DNA from: Spirochaetaceae bacterium
GTDB taxonomy: Bacteria > Spirochaetota > Spirochaetia > DSM-2461
Direction: 5' to 3'
NCBI GenBank assembly: GCA_016342385.1
Contig: JAEINM010000313.1
Span: forward strand, 1 to 5,217
Length of the DNA stretch: 5,217 nucleotides
In this document: positions 1 to 5,217 of the stretch, piece by piece
Position numbering within the stretch: position 1 is the stretch's first letter
How the letters are laid out: the number at the start of each line of letters is the position of its first letter
Translations under genes and position numbers: made by a program
The notes under the pieces: generated by a model
What the model saw: only the letters and a program-made list of their open reading frames with translations
What the model was told of the DNA's origin: nothing
Databases searched by the model: none

Positions 1-902
1 CTTCCTAATAAAAAGATTACCCTGTTTGTGAAATCCAGACTTAGTTCGAGCAGTAGTAAAATAACAATTGCTATAAGACCAATTTTAACTAAATATCCCG
101 GTATAATCCTGATTTTCCTCATTGCACTAATCAGCAATATGATAATTGCCAGAATAAATGTCATGAGTGAAGTTGCACTGTCGGATTTATATAAAAGCCA
201 TAGGAGTTGGGGAAACATAATCAAATACACTATCGGATGTAATTTAGTTTTTGGATTCTTTGAAAAAAGAAAACTCCATACATAATATATACCGATAATC
301 ATACATAAGTTCCCTAATCCGTTCTTTTGAGTGCTTACTCCGTTGAAAAGTGGTTCTCCCATATGATAAGTCCGTCCGATTTCGGGATAAAACTTAATGT
401 ATAATACAGATAAGGGAAGCAGAATATATGATAAACGCCTTAATATTAATGACAATGTCTTCCGAGGATTTTTCTCGGTAATTATTACTAAAGCCATAAT
501 GATATTCCCAGAGGCTTTTATTAGTCTTTTTAAAGATATGGATGGATAATCGGACCACAAAATACTCACTAAACCAAAGAGGAAATACAGCCATATCCAT
601 GGATTAGACATAATATATTCATACATTCTGATTCGTCTTTTAAGTAAAATATACATACCAAACAGTATGAGTATAATAAAGATGGATCGGTCTAACGGGC
701 TTCCTTCTATGAGTGATTCGCTAGAATACACTACTTCATCGGGATTAAGCCATCTAAGGGGGAATTTAGATGCAGCAAAAAAGATCCATATAAATGGAAT
801 TAAAAATTGAATAGTTAGGCCTTTTTTTTCTCTAAGAATATCTGTTGTTAATAGATATGATATGAGTATAATACAAATTATTGATGCTATTAGAGGAATC
901 AT
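1..902 (-). CDS. O-antigen ligase / ExoQ-like polysaccharide polymerase, 3' end cut by window edge
   Basis: The minus-strand frame from the ATG at 902 is open for 300 codons to the window edge. It encodes a very hydrophobic integral membrane protein with segments near residues 3-20, 32-45, 72-87, 102-116, 131-142, 157-170, 197-213, 223-237, 245-260 and 270-288. Family marks of the Wzy_C/O-antigen ligase group are visible: LWSDYPSISLKR (115-126), the motif GVSTQKNGLGN (188-198, matching the GVF.HKN.LG block of ExoQ-like proteins), and KSDSATSL (239-246, matching S.SKTAL). The last codons, FLLG plus a probable R, look like the start of the LGRD..LTGR block, so roughly the C-terminal quarter is missing. 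Such enzymes transfer or polymerise undecaprenyl-linked glycan on the periplasmic side of the inner membrane. Ligase and polymerase roles cannot be separated here. An in-frame TAA at 911-909 fixes the ATG as the furthest upstream start. No strong Shine-Dalgarno is visible. The gene begins 21 bases after the beta-helix gene, probably in the same transcript. Confidence 0.83.
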   Translation of the reverse strand, partial: MIPLIASIICIILISYLLTTDILREKKGLTIQFLIPFIWIFFAASKFPLRWLNPDEVVYSSESLIEGSPLDRSIFIILILFGMYILLKRRIRMYEYIMSNPWIWLYFLFGLVSILWSDYPSISLKRLIKASGNIIMALVIITEKNPRKTLSLILRRLSYILLPLSVLYIKFYPEIGRTYHMGEPLFNGVSTQKNGLGNLCMIIGIYYVWSFLFSKNPKTKLHPIVYLIMFPQLLWLLYKSDSATSLMTFILAIIILLISAMRKIRIIPGYLVKIGLIAIVILLLLELSLDFTNRVIFLLG

Positions 903-923
903 TTTTTTTTACTTTGTGAAGGC

Positions 924-2165
924 CTAATTTAACTGAATCTTCGTTGGAGGTTCCGGTACTATTGTCTCCGGTTCGGGATCCTCTGGTATTGAGCTTTCTC
1001 CCTCTCTTAATGGATGAGGATAAGTGAAGGGGATATATCCCGGTTTTGGTTCATTATAGAAATCTCTACCTTCAAGAATGTGTGGAATAGGCGACTGGTT
1101 TGCAACCGTAAATGTCACATTAGATGAGTTATAAGTATTATTCCATCCATATACTGGATCGAGGGTCTGTGGAGGATAGGGATTTGCATCTGTCCATAAG
1201 TTGAGATCTGCCCCGCGGCCGATTTGATCTCGACATGGATATCCTCCTTCTCCAGAAGTATTCCCATCCCACGGAGAGCTTCCATCGCAAATTCCACAGA
1301 CAGAAGAAGCCGTCTGATCTCTTTTATTATTCAGTGTTGGTTTAGGAAGAGACCAATTTCCGGTAATTGCGTTGTTGAATACAACTCCGGTTCCCCCTCT
1401 TAAATACATGGGTGTCCACATTGATCTTGTTATTTGATTAATTGTATTGTCGTAGATCTCCCAACTTCTAGATGCTCTATGATTTCCTTGAACAGAATGC
1501 GCTTCTATATAAATATCATTTAATATATTGTGGCGGAAAACATAGCGTCCTCCATAATTTGAGTCTATTGCATTTGCGTGTTCTGTACTACTAAAGGTGC
1601 AATCTTCAATATAAACGGTATCATAATCTGAACCAAGTGTTATTGGTTCAAACCATAAATCATGAGCCAATAAGCCGAGCCAGCCTAATACAAGAACCCG
1701 TTGATTGACAAAAGTACTGTTGTCTACAAGACCTCTCGGGTGTAAACTTTTTCTATTTCCATTGACACGAACACCATTGGAAAAAGAATCTGCATAAAAA
1801 TAACAATGATCTATTCTCCAATCATCACCATCTACAGTAATTTCGCCGGAATTAAATCGAAATCCTGTTATCCTGGAACCCGATTGATTCATTGTTATTG
1901 CATTTCCATTTATTATTGTTTCGGTTACACCAGCACCTTGAATCGTTATTTTTTTATCATTCGGTATCGTTACTTTTGAATTCCAGGTCGACGTTCCTGA
2001 CGGGACAAAGACCGTATCTCCTGTTATGGCAGTATCAACGGCATTCTGTACATCAATTTGCTCAGTACTTAAGGCTATAATATCCGATGCATTAATTAAA
2101 GTAAGATGATACAATACAAAAAATAGCACAAATACGATTTTTAAATTGATACAATATTTACACAT
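924..2165 (-). CDS. Secreted right-handed parallel beta-helix (pectate-lyase-like) protein
   Basis: The 413-residue product has a type I signal peptide: Lys3/Lys9, a hydrophobic core at about 10-24, and a likely cut after INA (residue 26). Residues 39-79 carry the classic start of pectate-lyase-superfamily beta-helices: an AVDTAITGDTVFVPSGT stretch, then TIQGAGVTETII. Helix-rung-like repeats follow to about 270, with short strands and N/D/G turns such as WRIDHCYF, VYIEDCTF and WEIYDNTI. A distinct C-terminal block contains CGIC (290-293), CRDQIGRG (311-318), YGWNNTY (339-345) and RDFYNEP..GYIPFTYPHPL (367-387). I associate this layout with uncharacterised beta-helix proteins. A Pro/Glu-rich tail (391-408) ends in PPTKIQLN, resembling the first strand of a fibronectin-type linker. 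The role is probably extracellular or periplasmic glycan binding or cleavage. I see no certain catalytic residues, so lyase activity is not shown. There is no PEP-CTERM or membrane anchor. The ATG is supported by GGAG six bases upstream. Confidence 0.88.
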   Translation of the reverse strand: MCKYCINLKIVFVLFFVLYHLTLINASDIIALSTEQIDVQNAVDTAITGDTVFVPSGTSTWNSKVTIPNDKKITIQGAGVTETIINGNAITMNQSGSRITGFRFNSGEITVDGDDWRIDHCYFYADSFSNGVRVNGNRKSLHPRGLVDNSTFVNQRVLVLGWLGLLAHDLWFEPITLGSDYDTVYIEDCTFSSTEHANAIDSNYGGRYVFRHNILNDIYIEAHSVQGNHRASRSWEIYDNTINQITRSMWTPMYLRGGTGVVFNNAITGNWSLPKPTLNNKRDQTASSVCGICDGSSPWDGNTSGEGGYPCRDQIGRGADLNLWTDANPYPPQTLDPVYGWNNTYNSSNVTFTVANQSPIPHILEGRDFYNEPKPGYIPFTYPHPLREGESSIPEDPEPETIVPEPPTKIQLN

Positions 2166-2171
2166 TTTTTA

Positions 2172-2175
2172 CTCC
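2172..2175 (-). promoter_or_regulatory. Ribosome binding site of the beta-helix gene
   Basis: GGAG (within TAGGAG) lies six bases before the ATG at 2165. It is the cleanest Shine-Dalgarno in the window and decides this start. Confidence 0.8.
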
Positions 2176-2203
2176 TATAAGGGTCTGCTCCAAATTTTTT
2201 ATA

Positions 2204-2231
2204 ATTATAGGAAATTAAAAAAACCTGTAGA
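2204..2231 (-). promoter_or_regulatory. Putative sigma70 promoter for the beta-helix gene
   Basis: On the minus strand a perfect -10 box TATAAT (2209-2204) follows TCTACA (2231-2226), which matches four of six positions of TTGACA, with a 16-base spacer. Transcription would begin near 2197, giving a leader of about 30 bases before the ATG at 2165 with the strong GGAG inside it. The -35 lies within the hairpin assigned as a terminator for the upstream gene. TATAAT occurs easily by chance in AT-rich DNA, so confidence is moderate. The placement between two genes and the good leader support it. Confidence 0.45.
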
Positions 2232-2241
2232 AAACAGACCT
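2217..2241 (-). terminator. Weak Rho-independent terminator after the asparagine-synthetase-like gene
   Basis: Five bases after the stop codon, the minus-strand RNA can form an 8-bp hairpin: arms 2241-2234 and 2228-2221, loop of five. The core is four Watson-Crick pairs next to the loop, and the base includes three G-U pairs. A run of seven U (2223-2217) forms the base of the 3' arm and the tail. The low GC content makes it a weak, probably leaky terminator. Tandem TAA stops (2249-2247 and 2246-2244) precede it. Confidence 0.45.
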
Positions 2242-2246
2242 CTTTA

Positions 2247-4046
2247 TTAGAAAAAAATTTCTTCAGTAAACATGATAGTCAGAGCTTTATCTATAGTGTC
2301 AAGGTTGTTTGAATTTCCAATCCTTAGTTTGTTTAGCATCTTCAATAGTACCTTATTATTAATATAATAAGAATGTTTGGCTTTATCTAGAAGTATCTCT
2401 ACAAATTCATCAGAGAGATCATTTCGAAGCCAGTGTCCAAAGTGATAAAATTTGTGCTGTCCTATAAACAGGCGGGCTAATAAATTATGAGTCAGAGGGC
2501 CATTTAAAATATTCATCCAGCTTTGAGCTCCATTGTTTACAAAGTACTCCGCTTTAAACAGGAACTCCCGGTATAGATGTCTCATATTTTGTAGAAAAAG
2601 TGTTTCTTTCCCTAAAACTCCACGATCAGTAGGTATACTTAGGAGTGAAGGTGCATATCGGGAGATAATTAACTTTGTTAATTCTTCACCGGAACCTTCA
2701 GATGGTGGTCTCTTATAAAGTAATTCAAGCAACTCACTATCCAAAAAAGGATTTCTAATTATTAATTGTGAACTTTCGATTGCCGATCTACCGTATCCTT
2801 GATGTGTGAGCTGCTGAAAAAGAGTGTATGATAGAGGATGGAGATCATTCAGTTTCAAATATTTCTCTATGGCCAGATCCAGATCCAAATCTAAATTTAT
2901 AAAGGGGATATCAGGTTTTATTGTCTTAAACACACGCACGCCTCTGAGTAATTCACCACCCCAGTTTCCCGTTAATCTGATTATTGATATCTCTCTAGCT
3001 AAACGGTTCACATATAGTTCAACAGCCCCGGAAAGCCCTATGTATCCATCGGATCTATAAATTGCTTGCTCCATATAGTTCGGCAATTCCTTTAGGAATA
3101 CTTTGTCTACAATGAGCTTTGTCAGACTATGTCTGCAAATCTCCGAGACCTCCTGAGCTATTTTCACATCGAAGTTTTCTCGATACATACTACCAAAGGT
3201 ATATGTCTTGAAAGAACAAGGAAATTTCTGAAGAACTGCAAGTATCATGCGTGAATCAAGTCCGCCAGTTAGAGATATACCTACAGGAATATGGTATTCA
3301 GAATATTTTTGGACAACTTTTGAAAAAGTGCTTATTATAGCTTCTTTATAAGTATCGGGATCGAGAGATATTTGCGATTCCCAGGTACTTTTATGAAAAT
3401 AAATGGTTTTTTTAATTTTCCCATCTAATGATATTTGCCAGAGTGATGCATTGGGCAGTATCGAGATCCCTTGAAAAAGAGAGTGATCTCCAAATGTACA
3501 TCCACTGACAATAAATTCGGCAAGCCCTGCAGGATCAAAGGCGTGAGTCTTAGGTTCTACTGCCAATATAGCCTTAGCTTCTGTAGAAAAAAGTAATTCA
3601 TCAGTTCCTTCATATAGAAATAAACGTTTAGAACCAAAACGATCGTTGAAAATCAAGGTCGTTCTTTTTATATGATCTACTATCACTCCAGCAAAAGATC
3701 CACTTAAATTTTGTAAAAAATCCTGTGATTCTTTTTCATACATATATTTAATGCTATCAGTATCAAGATTCCCATTTCTATTTTTCTGATTTTGATTGTA
3801 TAAATGATCAGAAAAAATTTCGCCAGCCAAAGCTAGAGAGCAGGACTTTTGTACTATATCTGTATTTTTTTTCTCTCTGATTGATTGGGACCAGGTTGTC
3901 CAACCGAAATAAACACCCAATTCAGGTACGATCTCCATCTCAGATTGATAGAAGCTTTCATATTCCATAGATCGGAGCATATCTTTCAGTTTATTTGTAC
4001 AGTAAGAGGAAGCTTTTCTACTGATAATTCCTACTATTCCAGGCAT
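2247..4046 (-). CDS. Asparagine-synthetase-like amidotransferase lacking the glutaminase Cys
   Basis: The 599-residue protein has the AsnB two-domain layout. Residues 1-200 are the Ntn glutamine-amidotransferase fold: PGIVGIIS at the N-terminus, AGEIFSD at 74-80 (usual NGEIYN), NDRFGSKRLFLY at 134-145, FSTEAKAIL at 153-161. Residues 230-480 are the ATP-pyrophosphatase synthetase domain: PP-loop SLTGGLDSR at 258-266, LTGNWGGELLRG at 358-369, RNPFLD at 431-436. The C-terminal 100 residues are less conserved. True AsnB uses Cys directly after Met as glutaminase nucleophile; here that residue is Pro, and the Asn of NGE is Ala. It therefore probably cannot hydrolyse glutamine and would use free ammonia or another amine, as in beta-lactam-synthetase-like relatives. 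The family adenylates a carboxylate and forms an amide. Within a glycan locus a uronic-acid or amino-acid-decorated sugar is a reasonable guess, but the substrate is unknown. The ATG sits one base after the acyltransferase stop, implying translational coupling. Confidence 0.9.
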   Translation of the reverse strand: MPGIVGIISRKASSYCTNKLKDMLRSMEYESFYQSEMEIVPELGVYFGWTTWSQSIREKKNTDIVQKSCSLALAGEIFSDHLYNQNQKNRNGNLDTDSIKYMYEKESQDFLQNLSGSFAGVIVDHIKRTTLIFNDRFGSKRLFLYEGTDELLFSTEAKAILAVEPKTHAFDPAGLAEFIVSGCTFGDHSLFQGISILPNASLWQISLDGKIKKTIYFHKSTWESQISLDPDTYKEAIISTFSKVVQKYSEYHIPVGISLTGGLDSRMILAVLQKFPCSFKTYTFGSMYRENFDVKIAQEVSEICRHSLTKLIVDKVFLKELPNYMEQAIYRSDGYIGLSGAVELYVNRLAREISIIRLTGNWGGELLRGVRVFKTIKPDIPFINLDLDLDLAIEKYLKLNDLHPLSYTLFQQLTHQGYGRSAIESSQLIIRNPFLDSELLELLYKRPPSEGSGEELTKLIISRYAPSLLSIPTDRGVLGKETLFLQNMRHLYREFLFKAEYFVNNGAQSWMNILNGPLTHNLLARLFIGQHKFYHFGHWLRNDLSDEFVEILLDKAKHSYYINNKVLLKMLNKLRIGNSNNLDTIDKALTIMFTEEIFF

Positions 4047-4047
4047 A

Positions 4048-4917
4048 TTATTTCCATTTTTTTGAAGATATAAGTGATTTAAGTTTTTTTCTAATAATTA
4101 TGACTATATTTTTGACAGAGTCGGGGATCAATTTCCTGATGCCATTTTGAAGATTCAATTTTAGAGCAATCTTTCCAATAAGTGTCAGTGGTATATAAAA
4201 TACAGGAAGATTGACCTTTTTGAATCCATTATGTCGTTTAAAATCAGCAAGTGATCCTCTTGGCCATTTCGCATATACAAGATAGGGAAAGTGTTTCTCA
4301 CTGCAAACTTTAACAGCTGTTGCCATAAGGGCGTTATTTACTGATTTATTTCGATGCCTGATAAATGATAGTATCTGAGTTATCATAGCGTATCGATCTG
4401 TGAATGCCAGAAATAAAAAACCAATCAGATCACGTTCATAATATGCACCAAAAATCTCTTCTCTATGAAGATTTCTAGAAAACTCAGACTTAACAGTATC
4501 AAAATCTTTCCCATAATGCCAAAAAGACTTCCCCTGTCTTATTTTTGTTTCATTAAAGATATTGACCATACCACTGATAAACTCATCATTGAAGGATGCT
4601 TTTTTTATTTCTACTCCCATTTTTTCTGATCTTCTTACAGCATTTCTGGTCTTTGAGTTAATTTGATTATTCCACCATTCGGTATAATTATGAATTCTTA
4701 GGGCAGCTATTGAATCATATATTGTATGGTATTTATAATGGGGAATACTGTCGGGAAGCCGTTGCCGGAAAGTGAAAATATCAGCATAAACTGATTTTTT
4801 TCTGATTTCTTCAAGTATTAGTTCCGGATCAGTTATATCTCTATACCATTCATCTTTAATTCTCGCAGATTTTAGTAGTTTTCCCGTAATGTAAATATCA
4901 TCTATTGAATTCTTCAA
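4048..4917 (-). CDS. GNAT/FemAB-like acyltransferase of a polysaccharide cluster, TTG start
   Basis: No ATG or GTG start is available before a Met deep in the domain. I choose the TTG at 4917 because GGAG (4929-4926) lies eight bases upstream, giving 289 residues. A TTG at 4956 would add 13 residues but has no ribosome binding site. From the 4917 start, visible blocks are ITGKLLKSARIKDEWY (10-25), ADIFTFRQRLPD (45-56), WWNNQINSKTRNAVRRSEK (81-99), IRQGKSFWHYGKDF (126-139), a GNAT-like core IFGAYYERDLIGFLFLAF (155-172), and VYAKWPRGSLADFKRHNGF (214-232). The tail is basic and amphipathic after PLTLIGKIALKL (243-254). This pattern matches cytoplasmic GNAT-superfamily proteins common in exopolysaccharide loci, related to FemAB-type acyl or aminoacyl transferases. 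Acceptor and donor are unknown; a sugar-nucleotide or lipid-linked sugar amine is a plausible acceptor. The gene is followed after one base by the asparagine-synthetase-like gene, so the two are almost certainly co-translated. Confidence 0.82.
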   Translation of the reverse strand: MKNSIDDIYITGKLLKSARIKDEWYRDITDPELILEEIRKKSVYADIFTFRQRLPDSIPHYKYHTIYDSIAALRIHNYTEWWNNQINSKTRNAVRRSEKMGVEIKKASFNDEFISGMVNIFNETKIRQGKSFWHYGKDFDTVKSEFSRNLHREEIFGAYYERDLIGFLFLAFTDRYAMITQILSFIRHRNKSVNNALMATAVKVCSEKHFPYLVYAKWPRGSLADFKRHNGFKKVNLPVFYIPLTLIGKIALKLNLQNGIRKLIPDSVKNIVIIIRKKLKSLISSKKWK

Positions 4918-4925
4918 AATTTCTG

Positions 4926-4929
4926 CTCC
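4926..4929 (-). promoter_or_regulatory. Ribosome binding site favouring the TTG at 4917
   Basis: GGAG with an eight-base spacer to the in-frame TTG at 4917-4915. It lies inside the longer reading frame that would begin with TTG at 4956, and is the reason to prefer the shorter protein. Nothing comparable precedes 4956. Confidence 0.5.
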
Positions 4930-4987
4930 AATATATTTCCTTAAGTCTGATCTCAAGCGGGAAATCAGAAGAACATTTTATCTATAG

Positions 4988-5217
4988 TCATAGTATTGAT
5001 AGTAATTTGCATAGAGCTTTATAAGTCGTGGCCTGAGCCCAGTGGAGCATGGGTGTCTTAGCTTTAATGAACGGGTACTGTCTATAATAGAAATATCCTT
5101 TTTTATCCTGCATATTCTCAACAGCCCAATTTGTAACTTTTATCAATAATTCTAATACAGATTTATTTTTACGGGAAAAGTTCGCCAGAGTATCAATTGA
5201 TTGAGCTATACACTGAC
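4988..5217 (-). CDS. C-terminal end of a glycan-cluster alpha/alpha-toroid-like protein (5' end outside window)
   Basis: A minus-strand frame (first full codon at 5215) is open from the window edge for 75 codons and stops with TGA at 4990-4988. The other two minus frames hit stops within the first few codons. The residues include WAVENMQDKKGYFYYRQY (30-47) and TPMLHWAQATTYKALCKLL (54-72). This is the characteristic end of a family of roughly 400-residue proteins found in exopolysaccharide and O-antigen loci, often misnamed 'delta-aminolevulinic acid dehydratase'. I take these to be helical alpha/alpha-toroid proteins like epimerases or glycoside hydrolases, with no established reaction. That assignment rests on memory of the motif pattern, not a search. 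The gene ends about 70 bases before the preferred start of the acyltransferase with no hairpin between, so it is probably the upstream member of the same operon. Confidence 0.62.
   Translation of the reverse strand, partial: QCIAQSIDTLANFSRKNKSVLELLIKVTNWAVENMQDKKGYFYYRQYPFIKAKTPMLHWAQATTYKALCKLLSIL

Noticed and set aside
28..285. Plus-strand open frame of 85 codons with a hydrophobic middle
   Set aside because: It is antisense to the ligase-like gene, whose minus-strand frame is open throughout and carries recognisable family motifs. The hydrophobic look comes from the complementary membrane-protein codons.
394..600. Minus-strand open frame of 68 codons
   Set aside because: It lies in a different frame inside the ligase-like gene (1-902) and has no ribosome site or motif of its own.
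924..995. Possible PEP-CTERM or other C-terminal sorting signal on the beta-helix protein
   Set aside because: The tail is rich in Pro and Glu but has no following membrane segment or basic end, so it does not meet the pattern.
1115..1297. Minus-strand 60-codon frame inside the beta-helix gene
   Set aside because: Out-of-frame shadow of the C-terminal Cys-containing block; no independent evidence.
2870..2892. Short LDLDLDL repeat in the asparagine-synthetase-like protein (about residues 384-391)
   Set aside because: A three-unit low-complexity run from a GATCTG-like hexamer; too short to call a functional repeat, and it sits in a variable part of the synthetase domain.
2533..4073. Several plus-strand frames of 61-78 codons
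   Set aside because: All are antisense to the asparagine-synthetase-like gene, with no ribosome sites or recognisable domains.
4965..4976. ATG at 4976 as a possible start of the acyltransferase
   Set aside because: It reads Met-Phe-Phe then TGA and is in a different frame from the acyltransferase.

Overview
The window is a visibly AT-rich piece of a bacterial surface-polysaccharide (O-antigen / exopolysaccharide type) biosynthesis locus. Every gene I can support lies on the minus strand, so transcription runs from right to left. An O-antigen-ligase/ExoQ-type membrane protein, a secreted beta-helix protein with a type I signal peptide, and accessory glycan-cluster enzymes all fit a Gram-negative or other diderm bacterium. 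I cannot name the species or phylum from the sequence.

Layout in transcription order: (1) 5217-4988, the last 75 codons of a protein resembling the cluster-associated alpha/alpha-toroid-like proteins that are often mislabelled 'delta-aminolevulinic acid dehydratase'. (2) 4917-4048 (possibly from 4956), a GNAT/FemAB-like acyltransferase that starts with TTG. (3) 4046-2247, a 599-residue asparagine-synthetase-like protein, one base after gene 2, whose glutaminase nucleophile Cys is replaced by Pro. (4) About 2241-2204, a weak hairpin with a U-tract overlapping a good -10 promoter element, which suggests a transcription boundary. (5) 2165-924, a secreted right-handed beta-helix (pectate-lyase-like) protein with its own strong ribosome binding site. 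(6) 902-1, an O-antigen ligase/ExoQ-like polymerase or ligase, cut by the window edge. This last gene is an open frame through the whole left end.

Taken together, genes 1-3 look like a co-translated group that modifies or supplies a glycan building block: an acyl transfer and an ATP-dependent amide-forming step. Genes 5-6 look like the extracellular and membrane end of the pathway: a secreted glycan-binding or glycan-cleaving beta-helix protein and the enzyme that polymerises or ligates lipid-linked glycan. The most notable points are the asparagine-synthetase-like enzyme without a glutaminase nucleophile and the beta-helix protein embedded between it and the ligase. I see no mobile element, CRISPR array, tRNA or rRNA, and no stretch over 300 bases without a gene.
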